From: Salinimonas profundi
GTDB lineage: Bacteria; Pseudomonadota; Gammaproteobacteria; Enterobacterales; Alteromonadaceae
DNA: 64,000 nucleotides
Reading direction: 5' to 3'
Assembly (NCBI RefSeq): GCF_014750655.1
Contig: NZ_JABBXD010000003.1
Span: forward strand, 1 to 64,000
The translations under genes were made by a program, and so were the position numbers. Below are positions 57,034 through 64,000 of this stretch, piece after piece. The notes under the pieces were generated by a model that saw nothing but the letters and a program-made list of their open reading frames with translations, was not told where the DNA came from and made no database searches. Position 1 is the first letter of the stretch; each line of letters starts with the position of its first letter.

Positions 57034-58167
57034 ATGACTGATTATTTTGCCGATACCCTGTTCGATGGCCATACCCTGCTAAACAATGTGTTGTTCAGCG
57101 AAGATAAAGGCGTGATTACAACATTTACTCCTGATACCTCACCAGCCACCGCGCAACATGCCACACATTTGGCCGGGCTTGTCGCGCCCGGCTTTGTGGA
57201 TATTCAGGTAAACGGGGGCGGTGGCGTGCAGTTTAATGACAAACCCAGTGCGGAAGCGCTGCACACTATGGTCCGTGCTCATCGTCAGTTCGGTACCACC
57301 AGCATGCTCCCCACGATTATCACGGATGACATCGATATTATGCGCCGGGGCGCCGATGCGGTTGCCAATGTGCACGCAGCAGATCCCTCAGGCATAGTAG
57401 GTATACACTTTGAGGGGCCACATCTGAGCCAGGCAAAAAAAGGCATGCACAGTGATGCGCATCTGCGCCCGCTTACAGATGCTGAAATGACGTTATTCTG
57501 CCGTAAGGACATTGGTCAGGTCATGGTCACCGTGGCACCAGAGGCGGTGTCTTGCGAACAAATCAACGCACTGGTCTCAGCCGGTGTGATTGTCAGTGTC
57601 GGGCATACCAATGCTACATTTGAGCAGTGCATGGCAGCCTTTGAAGCTGGCGCTACCGGCGCAACACATTTGTTCAACGCTATGTCCCCGCTGACCAGTC
57701 GCGCGCCCGGTGTGGTAGGGGCAGCGCTTTATCACGATAACGTTTACTGTGGCCTGATTAACGATACTCACCATGTGCACCCGGCAAGTGCGGCGCTGGC
57801 AATTCGTGCTAAGGGAGCGCAAAAAATCATGCTGATAACCGATGCAATGGCACCGGCGGGCAGTGATATTGATTACTTTGTCTATCAGGGTGTGAATGTC
57901 TATCAGCGTGGTGAAACGCTGAATCTGGAGGACGGTACGCTGGCAGGCTCTAACCTGACAATGTCAGAAGCAGTACGCAACACGCGTGATGTCGTTGGCG
58001 TAGACGCCTGGGCCACTTTGCAAATGGCGACCTCAACACCCTCTGCATTTTTAAATAATCCTCAGATTGGACATCTGAACGTTGGGGCGTGGGCAAACTT
58101 TGTGGTGCTGGATGATAATTTCCGCTTGACGTCTGTCGCTGCGGCTTGCCCCCATATTGCATCGTGA
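57034..58167 (+). CDS. nagA: N-acetylglucosamine-6-phosphate deacetylase
   Basis: This 377-residue amidohydrolase has GFVDIQVNGGGGVQFND near residue 50, GIHFEGPHLSQAKKGMH with the metal-binding Glu, SVGHTNATFEQ and GATGATHLFNAMSPL with metal His residues, and LITDAMAPAGSD with the catalytic Asp. It removes acetate from GlcNAc-6-phosphate to give glucosamine-6-phosphate. It follows the kinase by 12 bases; no nagB is visible in the window. Confidence 0.94.
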   Translation: MTDYFADTLFDGHTLLNNVLFSEDKGVITTFTPDTSPATAQHATHLAGLVAPGFVDIQVNGGGGVQFNDKPSAEALHTMVRAHRQFGTTSMLPTIITDDIDIMRRGADAVANVHAADPSGIVGIHFEGPHLSQAKKGMHSDAHLRPLTDAEMTLFCRKDIGQVMVTVAPEAVSCEQINALVSAGVIVSVGHTNATFEQCMAAFEAGATGATHLFNAMSPLTSRAPGVVGAALYHDNVYCGLINDTHHVHPASAALAIRAKGAQKIMLITDAMAPAGSDIDYFVYQGVNVYQRGETLNLEDGTLAGSNLTMSEAVRNTRDVVGVDAWATLQMATSTPSAFLNNPQIGHLNVGAWANFVVLDDNFRLTSVAAACPHIAS

Positions 58168-58219
58168 AAATTGTTGTATAAAAGACGTTGGGAATGCGGC
58201 TTCGAGCATCCCCCTGTAA

Positions 58220-58804
58220 TTAAAAGAAATTATAACGAAGATTAACACCGTACGTATTGACGTCATCGCCAATGGAGGCTTCCGCCCCTACGGCCAGTTG
58301 ATCAGTAAAAAAGTAGTCGGCGGCCACTGACACGCCCGTGTCACTGCCTTCATCAACATCAATAAACTTAACCGCGCCACGTAACTCAAAGCTTCTGGTT
58401 AACATCGTGCGCACGCCAGCGGTCAGGCCATATCCGTTGTCGTCGATAGATTCTGAGCGACTACCAACTTTGGCAGTCAGCTTTACGTACTCATAGCTCA
58501 GTGTGCCGTACACGTCTGCTGAGCGCGTTAATCCGTAACGATAACCAAAACCCAGGGACGCTTCATCAAAATCCAGGTCAAACGCTTCAACCTCATCACT
58601 AAGCCGGCTGAAGGTACCGTTTAAAAAAATACTGTCTGTAAGCGCTTTTGAAGCAAAGATTTTAAAGCCCGCGGGCTGAAAGCCATCGCTGTTATCCACA
58701 TCCGCCTGGCTATAGCCAACAGAAGCATAATCATAAACAGGTTCTACGGCAGCAGCGCCTACACTCCACACGCCCAGTAACGCGGCGATAAGTACACCTT
58801 TCAT
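58220..58804 (-). CDS. Outer-membrane beta-barrel protein
   Basis: This 194-residue protein has a signal peptide (MKGVLIAALLGVWSVGAAA) and alternating hydrophobic strands, such as LGFGYRYGLTRSADVYGTLSY in two strands and NTYGVNLRYNFF at the end. The terminal aromatic residue is the usual signal for BAM-mediated insertion. It is likely an eight-strand barrel of the OmpW/YfaZ-like porin class. The ligand is unknown. Confidence 0.78.
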   Translation of the reverse strand: MKGVLIAALLGVWSVGAAAVEPVYDYASVGYSQADVDNSDGFQPAGFKIFASKALTDSIFLNGTFSRLSDEVEAFDLDFDEASLGFGYRYGLTRSADVYGTLSYEYVKLTAKVGSRSESIDDNGYGLTAGVRTMLTRSFELRGAVKFIDVDEGSDTGVSVAADYFFTDQLAVGAEASIGDDVNTYGVNLRYNFF

Positions 58805-58953
58805 GGTTTATTCCTTTAATAAATTCCGGTCCGCCCTATGCGTACAAAACAGATAGTAACCAGATTTTTTAAAGAAATTAAAGATCTTATATCGTCTTTA
58901 ACTGAGCATACCGGTGGCAACTTTCCTGTCCGATTGCTGTTAATCGGGCAGCG

Positions 58954-59454
58954 TTATTGTCTGACAACTTTGAAGCTCACAATCCAGGGTTTACGCTTAT
59001 CATAGCCCTGTCCCAATGTAAGTAGGATGCGCGCCGGCTCCTGAGGGTTCTCCATGGTGGTCGTGCGGCTTCTCGGCGCTTCGTTCGTACTGGCTTGCCA
59101 CTTATCGCCCAGGCAACGCTGCGTCAGCATTTGCGCCTCATCATGCACACTTTGTGCTTCCTGTTCGGTAGCGTACTGTGCGCTGCACATGTATTGCATA
59201 GTACCGTCACTGGTTTCGACAACTTTACAGTTATCACCCACCAGTTGCGCTTTTGCATTCCAGGATGTCATGAATTTTGAGCTGACTTCGGCTCCTTTGA
59301 GCGGCATAAATCCGTTATCCGCTGAGCGCACCAGCGCCGTGACCTTTTCACAGTCAGACATAGCGTCAACTTTACTTTGTTGCTCTGATGACATGCCCGA
59401 GCAGCCAGCAAGAGCAAAGGAAAGCAGTAACGTTGTGGGTAAATAGTTATTCAT
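58954..59454 (-). CDS. Predicted lipoprotein of unknown function
   Basis: This 166-residue protein begins MNNYLPTTLLLSFALAGCSG, with the lipobox LAGC. The mature part has paired Cys residues (SDCEKV, DNCKVV, YMCSAQ, QRCLGD) that may form disulfides in the periplasm. I recognise no family. It diverges from the truncated PLD-family gene with 273 bases between. Confidence 0.7.
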   Translation of the reverse strand: MNNYLPTTLLLSFALAGCSGMSSEQQSKVDAMSDCEKVTALVRSADNGFMPLKGAEVSSKFMTSWNAKAQLVGDNCKVVETSDGTMQYMCSAQYATEQEAQSVHDEAQMLTQRCLGDKWQASTNEAPRSRTTTMENPQEPARILLTLGQGYDKRKPWIVSFKVVRQ

Positions 59455-59727
59455 AAAGGTCTCCGTATCTTTTCACCAGAAAGCGTTAAAAAAAGAGACC
59501 GCAAACAGACAGTTTCACCGGTTCTGACTGTTAATCTTTTTTGCAGGTTAAGGGATTTACATAGCAATTATAAGCCAATACGAGAAAAGCGTGTATTTTC
59601 GGTTAGTTTATTTTGATTCATGCACACGCTGCGTACTGCTGAAAGTTTTATCACCGCGCAGTAATAAAAATGGACTTTTCCGAGTGCATCAACTATTTCA
59701 TTAAAGACACCTTGCGCTGCCAATCTG
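59455..59727. other. Divergent intergenic region upstream of the PLD-family remnant
   Basis: This 273-base, AT-rich gap lies between two divergent lipoprotein genes. It should hold both promoters, but I see no clear consensus, repeat or RNA gene. Confidence 0.4.
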
Positions 59728-60091
59728 GTGATAACGGTGAACGATAAATACAGACCACCTGTTTGTCTGACCCTGCTCTTGCTTGTACCCGCTTTACTGC
59801 TGACGGGCTGCGCGCGCCTGCCCCCCAGAGAATTACCGGACGAGCCACCGCTGGTGTCAATTATCGACTCGCCGTTATATCAGGATATCGAAAAGCTGGG
59901 CCTGAAATATGAGGGAGACTCCGGGTTTGAACTTCTGTCTGATGGTATGGAGGCACTTGCTGTCAGGCTGCGACTGATACAGGCCGCGCAGACCAGCCTG
60001 GATGTACAGTATTATATCTGGCATGACGATTTGGTCGGCCAGGTCATGGCGAACCGCTTGCTGAAGGCAGCCGATCGCGGTGTTAACATAC
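59728..60091 (+). pseudogene. PLD/cardiolipin-synthase-family lipoprotein gene, truncated by an IS
   Basis: About 121 native codons remain from a GTG start. They contain a lipoprotein signal (LLLLVPALLLTGCARL), then QAAQTSLDVQYYIWHDDLVGQ, the first phospholipase D family block, and LLKAADRGVNI just before the IS30-family end at 60092. The frame then ends at a TGA inside the element. Neither HKD catalytic motif is present. The sequence on the far side of the IS does not continue the gene, so the 3' part is gone, not only interrupted. Confidence 0.85.
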
Positions 60092-60092
60092 C

Positions 60093-60118
60093 TTGAGTTC
60101 AATTGATGGATGCAACAC
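60093..60118 (+). repeat. Left inverted repeat of the IS30-family element
   Basis: It reads TTGAGTTCAATTGATGGATG and continues CAACAC. It pairs with the right end at 61287-61312. Confidence 0.85.
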
Positions 60119-61259
60119 ACTGGTTAAATCTCTGAGCTGGTGTTTCATAGTCTAACGTCTTTCTAGGTCTTTCGTTAAGTTGTCTTGCGACGCTACTAAG
60201 TTTTTGTTGACTGTGTACTGATAAGTCAGTGCTTTTGGGGAAATACTGTCTCAAAAGTCTATTGGTATTTTCATTTGAACCGCGTTGCCAAGGAGAATGA
60301 GGATCACACAGGTATACTTTGATGTCAGTTGCCAGTGTGAACTGCTTGTGGTCTTTGATTTCCCTGCCTCTATCCCATGTGAGGGATTTATACAATTCGC
60401 TTGGTAGCTTTTGAGCTTGTTTAATCAGTGCAGCGATAACAGTAGATGACTTACTATCTTCCACTTTGGCAAGCATCACATAACGGGAATGGCGTTCAAC
60501 AAGCGTTGCGATGTAGCTATTCTTTGAGCCGCATATCAGGTCGCCTTCCCAATGTCCCGGCACAGCTCTATCCTCAACGGAAGCTGGGCGCTCACTGATT
60601 GATAAAGCATCTGAAATTTGGCCTAAGCCTTGGCCTTTTAGGGTTGTTGTACGAGACTTTCGGACGGTTCTTTTCGTTCTCAAGCACCGTTGCAGCTCTT
60701 TCTTCAGCGCTCCTCGCGTCTGAATGAAGAGTGTTTTATAGATGGTTTCGTGGGACACGTACACTTCCTGATTAGCGGGATATTGTCGCTTCAACCAACC
60801 CGCAATTTGTTGGGGTGACCATGCTCTTTTAAGCTTAACAGCTATCAGTTTACATAACTCTGGCGAGCCGATTAATTTACATGGCTTAGGTCTTAATGCT
60901 TCGTCCCATGCTCGCTGTTCTGCTTTAACGGCACGGTAGCGCTCCAGTCCACCATTTCGCTTTATCTCTCGACTGATTGTAGATGGCGCTCTGGACAAAC
61001 GCCTGGCAATTTCTCGAATGGATTGTTTACTGACTAAGCACCGTGATATCTCTTCTCTTTCATCAAGCGAAAGAGATTGTGGATGTCTTTTTCTTTCTGG
61101 TGGCCGATATCCTCCAGTTTGATAGATGGTGGGCATAATCGAAGAATGATTGCGGTCAAACATTCTGGCAATGTCATGAAGCGAATCGCCTTGCTTATAT
61201 CTGTCCCAAATAAGTGCTTTTTGTTCAGGTGAATAATAGATGCGCTTTCTTTGTTTCAT
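60099..61259 (-). CDS. IS30-family transposase
   Basis: The ATG at 61259 begins MKQRKRIYYSPEQKALIWDR, giving 386 residues. An N-terminal helix-turn-helix region (about 15-45 and 75-110, SIREIARRLSRAPSTISREIKRN) binds the ends. The DDE catalytic core shows GHWEGDLICG (first Asp), LTWDRGREIKDH (second Asp) and SPWQRGSNENTNRLLRQYFP (Glu). The gene is intact, so the element may be active. Confidence 0.93.
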   Translation of the reverse strand: MKQRKRIYYSPEQKALIWDRYKQGDSLHDIARMFDRNHSSIMPTIYQTGGYRPPERKRHPQSLSLDEREEISRCLVSKQSIREIARRLSRAPSTISREIKRNGGLERYRAVKAEQRAWDEALRPKPCKLIGSPELCKLIAVKLKRAWSPQQIAGWLKRQYPANQEVYVSHETIYKTLFIQTRGALKKELQRCLRTKRTVRKSRTTTLKGQGLGQISDALSISERPASVEDRAVPGHWEGDLICGSKNSYIATLVERHSRYVMLAKVEDSKSSTVIAALIKQAQKLPSELYKSLTWDRGREIKDHKQFTLATDIKVYLCDPHSPWQRGSNENTNRLLRQYFPKSTDLSVHSQQKLSSVARQLNERPRKTLDYETPAQRFNQCVASIN

Positions 61260-61286
61260 GGCAACATTCCTCCTCAAGTAAGGATA

Positions 61287-61312
61287 GCGTTGCATTCACC
61301 AGTTGAACTCAA
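61287..61312 (-). repeat. Right inverted repeat of the IS30-family element
   Basis: It ends CAGTTGAACTCAA and is the inverted partner of 60093-60118, with four mismatches in 26 bases. Confidence 0.85.
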
Positions 61313-61362
61313 GACGTAAAGCGGACGTTCGCTATTCTGCTGTTGGATTGTGTACGTTCCAT

Positions 61363-62133
61363 TCATCGCATTTCGGTAGGACGGAGGGTCAACACCTCAT
61401 AACCATTTTGTGTGACTAGTATAGTGTGCTCCCATTGAGCAGATAACTTTTTATCCCGAGTAACCACAGTCCAGCCGTCTTTTTTCAATTTGGTTTTATG
61501 GCTACCTTGATTGATCATAGGTTCAATAGTAAATGTCATACCTGCTTGTAATCGCATACCCGAATTCGCAGATCCAAAGTGCAACACTTGTGGCTCTTCA
61601 TGCATTTCCTTACCAATTCCATGCCCACAATATTCACGCACAACACTATATCCGCGCCTTTCTGCATGGTTCTGGATAGCAAAACCAATATCACCAAGCG
61701 TAGTACCATGTTTTACCGCTTTTATTCCTGCCCACATTGCTTCATATGTCACATCAACAAGCTCACGAGCAGCGGGTGAAACACTACCCATTAAATACAT
61801 CTTGCTGCTATCGGCAATATAGCCGTTTTTCTCAAGTGTGATATCAATATTGACAATATCGCCATTTTTAAGTCTTTTGGATGGCGACGGTACGCCGTGA
61901 CATATCACCTCGTTAACCGAACTGTTCAATACGTATTTGTAGCCGTATTGCCCCTTACTCGCGGGCCTGGCATTAAGTGTTTCAACAATAAAACGCTCAA
62001 CAAAGTCATTCACTTCTAACGTGGACATGCCCAAGTCAATTATCTTGTCTAACTCAGTAAAAACACGCGCCAGTAGTTGCCCCGATTCGCGCATCAATTG
62101 AATTTCGTGCGCCGATTTCACCAAGCTATTCAC
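61363..62133 (-). CDS. map: Type I methionine aminopeptidase (accessory copy)
   Basis: This 256-residue enzyme has all metal ligands: Asp in VNIDITLEKNGYIADSSKM (two), His in EYCGHGIGKEMHEEP, Glu in FTIEPM and AQWEHT, plus the substrate His in VICHGVP. It removes the first Met from proteins. It overlaps a ParD-like antitoxin-family gene by eight bases, a pairing seen in accessory regions of marine bacteria and unlike the usual housekeeping locus beside rpsB. It is probably a second, mobile copy. Confidence 0.9.
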   Translation of the reverse strand: MNSLVKSAHEIQLMRESGQLLARVFTELDKIIDLGMSTLEVNDFVERFIVETLNARPASKGQYGYKYVLNSSVNEVICHGVPSPSKRLKNGDIVNIDITLEKNGYIADSSKMYLMGSVSPAARELVDVTYEAMWAGIKAVKHGTTLGDIGFAIQNHAERRGYSVVREYCGHGIGKEMHEEPQVLHFGSANSGMRLQAGMTFTIEPMINQGSHKTKLKKDGWTVVTRDKKLSAQWEHTILVTQNGYEVLTLRPTEMR

Positions 62134-62332
62134 TGATCAACCTAACCGACTTCACGTTTTGAGAACGCATTTCACGTTCAATAATTTGCTCATAGGTTAA
62201 CGTTGGATTCTGCTCGGCAATCCGACCTACTTTCATCCAAAATTCTGCTTGAGAATTTATTGAACGCTCCATTACCGCACTGGTTTTGCGAACCTCTTCA
62301 TGAAGAGTATCTGAAATTTTTACTATACCCAT
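62126..62332 (-). CDS. ParD-like antitoxin family protein
   Basis: This 68-residue protein starts MGIVKISDTLHEEVRKTSAVMER, a ribbon-helix-helix N-terminus, then SINSQAEFWMKVGRIAEQNP, typical of the ParD-like family. Ribbon-helix-helix proteins bind DNA as dimers and often autorepress. No ParE toxin adjoins it. The downstream partner is the methionine aminopeptidase gene, overlapping by eight bases, so the two are co-expressed. Confidence 0.75.
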   Translation of the reverse strand: MGIVKISDTLHEEVRKTSAVMERSINSQAEFWMKVGRIAEQNPTLTYEQIIEREMRSQNVKSVRLISE

Positions 62333-62691
62333 AACGATTACACTTTAACTATGAATTGTAGCATTATGTATCACAATGGATGCTTATTGCAAATTAGAAA
62401 AGCGTGCCAGGAGTAGAACAAATAAAGCCGATATCACCCCAGCTAAAAAATGATCCGCTAACCTTTCATTCATCAAACGAAGGCGGCAGTCTGCTCTTGT
62501 TTTTTTCTGCCACTACGTTAATTATCCGAGGCAACATAGTAAGTAAACCGCACCATGATGTAATTACTATCAGCGTCCGATTGCAGTATGCTAGATTCCT
62601 TCTTAACCCGAAATCAATTCAGTTTAAAAGCTATTCATAAGTTCAGTATAAAGTCTCACGAGATTTAAATAGTCTGGATTGCTCTTGCTAA
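62333..62691. other. AT-rich gap without a convincing gene
   Basis: A 78-codon frame at 62404-62640 has no family character or ribosome site, and I do not call it. No attC-like or IS end is evident. The region may contain the promoter of the ParD-like gene. Confidence 0.4.
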
Positions 62692-62862
62692 AGTGGACAC
62701 AGCCCTGAGGCTGTTGGTGGCGGTATTGCTAGTGGAGTTATTGGTGGTGTCGCAGATTTTGCGGGCGGTTTTGGTTTCGGCGTTGGTGCTGGCATCACGG
62801 GCAGTAGCGGTTTAGGCACAGCGATTGGCACAATTAGTGGCGCTTGTTTTTGTTACTTATAA
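62692..62862 (+). pseudogene. Remnant of a glycine-rich bacteriocin-like peptide gene
   Basis: From an in-frame stop at 62689 the frame is open to the TAA at 62860 but has no usual start codon. It encodes EAVGGGIASGVIGGVADFA, then GGFGFGVGAGITG and ends ISGACFCYL. The Gly-zipper-like spacing (GxxxG) and hydrophobic content resemble class II bacteriocin cores or glycine-zipper membrane peptides. The missing start and possible frameshift upstream suggest a decayed gene. Confidence 0.4.
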
Positions 62863-62899
62863 TCAAAAGAAGCATCGGTCACTCTTTCTGGTAAGAAAA

Positions 62900-63274
62900 A
62901 TGACTGTACTCTTTTTATTAAATTACACCACGACATTATTTCTTGTATTTATATTTGCGGGAGCGCTTGCACCTGAGAACCAATCTGTACGCATTGCTTT
63001 TTATACAACGGTTGTTTTAATGGTGACACTTGTTTGCTGGATATGGGGCAGACATTCGATAATCAGGCGTGGCAAATATGTTTATATCCAAACATTCCCA
63101 ACCGTCACCAAAATTCACGAAGAAGAAATTGAGAATCTTACAATTATTGAAAAGCACGTATTGGTTAATAAAAAAGATAGAAGTCAGAAGAAACATCATT
63201 TTATGTTTGGCCCGACCGAGGGTATTCATGACTCTGTAACCCCTTTAATCAATAATCAGATTAAACGGTTATAA
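62900..63274 (+). CDS. Small two-span membrane protein, possible immunity protein
   Basis: The ATG at 62900 gives 124 residues; an earlier in-frame ATG at 62825 would overlap the glycine-rich remnant. Two membrane spans (about 3-24, VLFLLNYTTTLFLVFIFAGA, and 34-54) are followed by a basic cytoplasmic domain (KKDRSQKKHH near the end). No family is recognised. Its position just behind a bacteriocin-like remnant makes an immunity role possible but unproven. Confidence 0.5.
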   Translation: MTVLFLLNYTTTLFLVFIFAGALAPENQSVRIAFYTTVVLMVTLVCWIWGRHSIIRRGKYVYIQTFPTVTKIHEEEIENLTIIEKHVLVNKKDRSQKKHHFMFGPTEGIHDSVTPLINNQIKRL

Positions 63275-63544
63275 TCAATGCATCCACAACATCACTACGA
63301 AGTTAAAAACGGCTAAATCCTAAATGCAGGTTATTGAATGGTAGAGGCCGGGGCTCGGTGTCAGTTAAAAAGCGTAACCTTAGTCTCAGAACGAGTAGAC
63401 AACAGTTTCATGACCAACCTATCTTAAACACTTATCTCAAAAGCGCTAAATACCACTCAAAGACACCTTTCACAGCGAGTAATATATAACGTTACTACTT
63501 TATACTCCGGCAATAAGCCCCAGTTGTTAACCGGGGCATCAGGA
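63275..63544. other. Intergenic region after the two-span protein
   Basis: About 270 bases without a convincing gene. It ends in a hairpin (GCCCCAGTTGTTAACCGGGGC, 63517-63537, written here in part as GCCCCAG...CGGGGC) that may terminate the minus-strand metallophosphatase gene weakly. Confidence 0.4.
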
Positions 63545-64000
63545 CTACTTCTTGCTCTTATCCAAATCATAATGATAGAGCGCTTTACCCTTGTCATCGA
63601 TGAATTCAAGAGTAAACGTGTGATGATTGACTTTTACGACAGCAAAACCGGCTGATGATTTGGCAAAAGCGGTAAATTCCCGCTGTGCCACCGGGCGGAT
63701 CTCTGAGCCACCACCAGAAACAAAGTGTTCGACACTACTACCGGCAGGCTTGTTGTGTTGCAAATCATGTTCATGACCGGCGATGTAGGCATCTACCTCA
63801 TACTTTTCCAACAACGGTTCTATTACACCGCGTACTGCGCCGGTTTCGCCGTAGCGTTTACCGCTGGAATAAAGCGGATGATGACCAATCACAATGGTCC
63901 AGTCGGCATTTTCATTGTCTTTCAGCGTTTGTTCAAACCAAGCCAGTTGCGCTTTGCCGTCCTGCCGCTGGGTCTCTTGATACTTGGGTTCGTGCTGATA
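63545..64000 (-). CDS. Metallophosphatase, partial at the window edge
   Basis: The last 151 codons are inside the window; the frame continues past 64000, so the 5' end is missing. Motifs include IVIGHHPLYSSGK and YIAGHEHDLQH, the GHHP and GHEH metal ligands of calcineurin-like and purple acid phosphatases, and HFVSGGGSEIRPV. Relatives are exported acid phosphatases. The signal peptide and first metal motifs would lie to the right. Confidence 0.82.
   Translation of the reverse strand, partial: YQHEPKYQETQRQDGKAQLAWFEQTLKDNENADWTIVIGHHPLYSSGKRYGETGAVRGVIEPLLEKYEVDAYIAGHEHDLQHNKPAGSSVEHFVSGGGSEIRPVAQREFTAFAKSSAGFAVVKVNHHTFTLEFIDDKGKALYHYDLDKSKK

Larger units (their letters stand above)
60092..61313. 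mobile_element. IS30-family insertion sequence
   Basis: A 1222-base element with near-perfect inverted ends: TTGAGTTCAATTGATGGATG (left, from 60093) against the complement of the right end (to 61312), about 22 of 26 bases matching. One transposase gene lies inside on the minus strand. The bases just outside are AC on both sides (60090-60091 and 61314-61315), a possible 2-base target repeat, but this could be chance. The element is inserted in the PLD-family gene. Confidence 0.88.

Noticed and set aside
60090-61315. AC on both sides of the IS as a target-site duplication
   Set aside because: A two-base match is expected by chance once in sixteen, and the interrupted gene does not resume on the far side, so it is not firm evidence for simple insertion.
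62404-62640. 78-codon plus-strand frame
   Set aside because: No ribosome site, no family character and an odd composition; likely chance in AT-rich DNA.
62333-62691. Integron cassette attC site near the ParD-like/MAP pair
   Set aside because: I looked for the GTTRRRY core and a matching inverse core and found no convincing pair.

Overview
The window looks like about 64 kb of chromosome from a marine gammaproteobacterium, most likely an Alteromonadaceae member (Alteromonas, Aestuariibacter or Salinimonas type). I infer this from protein character (S10 operon order, NhaP2/CvrA antiporter, long CydA, YebG with UmuDC, SO_0444-type Cu/Zn permease, NagK-NagA pair, sigma-28-type chemoreceptor promoters), not from a database search. 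It is mostly core chromosome, with some recently disturbed patches.

Layout. 1-5300: complete S10 ribosomal protein operon on the minus strand (rpsJ to rpsQ), with a strong promoter and an attenuator-like leader hairpin. 5653-11486: GAF-GspE/PilB-like ATPase, a PEP-CTERM-like exported protein, a K+/H+ antiporter and a CBM9-like exported protein. 11740-16545: an unknown protein, a giant hybrid propeller-kinase-receiver-AraC regulator whose kinase phosphoacceptor is lost, and, divergent from it, a previously uncalled 55-residue gene for a peptide with a double-glycine leader. 16537-19101: HAD hydrolase and umuDC facing yebG across one near-perfect LexA box. 19181-24173: ABC transporter pair and two chemoreceptors. 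24323-30287: cydABXDC, including a 37-residue CydX. 30407-45469: TauE/SafE exporter, VOC protein, a zinc-ribbon gene split by an in-frame TGA, third chemoreceptor, BON protein, MFS pump, GAF-EAL protein, GNAT, orphan MbcA/ParS-like antitoxin, CBS protein, ndh and small enzymes. 45789-51478: gpmA, flavodoxin-fold protein, DUF3859 protein, arsR-arsC-acr3, LysR and MFS gene remnants, and a zinc-independent dehydrogenase. 51674-58167: GH13 enzyme, autoregulated MerR plus Cu/Zn permease, dioxygenase, nagK-like and nagA. 58220-64000: outer-membrane and lipoprotein genes, a PLD-family lipoprotein gene cut by an IS30-family element, an AT-rich block with a ParD-like/methionine aminopeptidase pair and a glycine-rich bacteriocin-like remnant, and the 3' part of a metallophosphatase gene.

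Genes that work together: S10 operon (translation); cydABXDC (cytochrome bd oxidase and its assembly transporter) with ndh as a possible electron donor; umuDC and yebG (SOS response); three chemoreceptors, each with a sigma-28-type promoter (flagellar regulon); arsR-arsC-acr3 (arsenic); MerR-permease (Cu/Zn efflux); nagK-nagA (aminosugar catabolism). The most promising undescribed unit is the double-glycine peptide gene with its divergent, kinase-degenerate hybrid regulator at 12296-16545. Whether it is a bacteriocin, a RiPP precursor or a signal peptide cannot be decided from this window, because no C39 peptidase transporter or maturase lies nearby.
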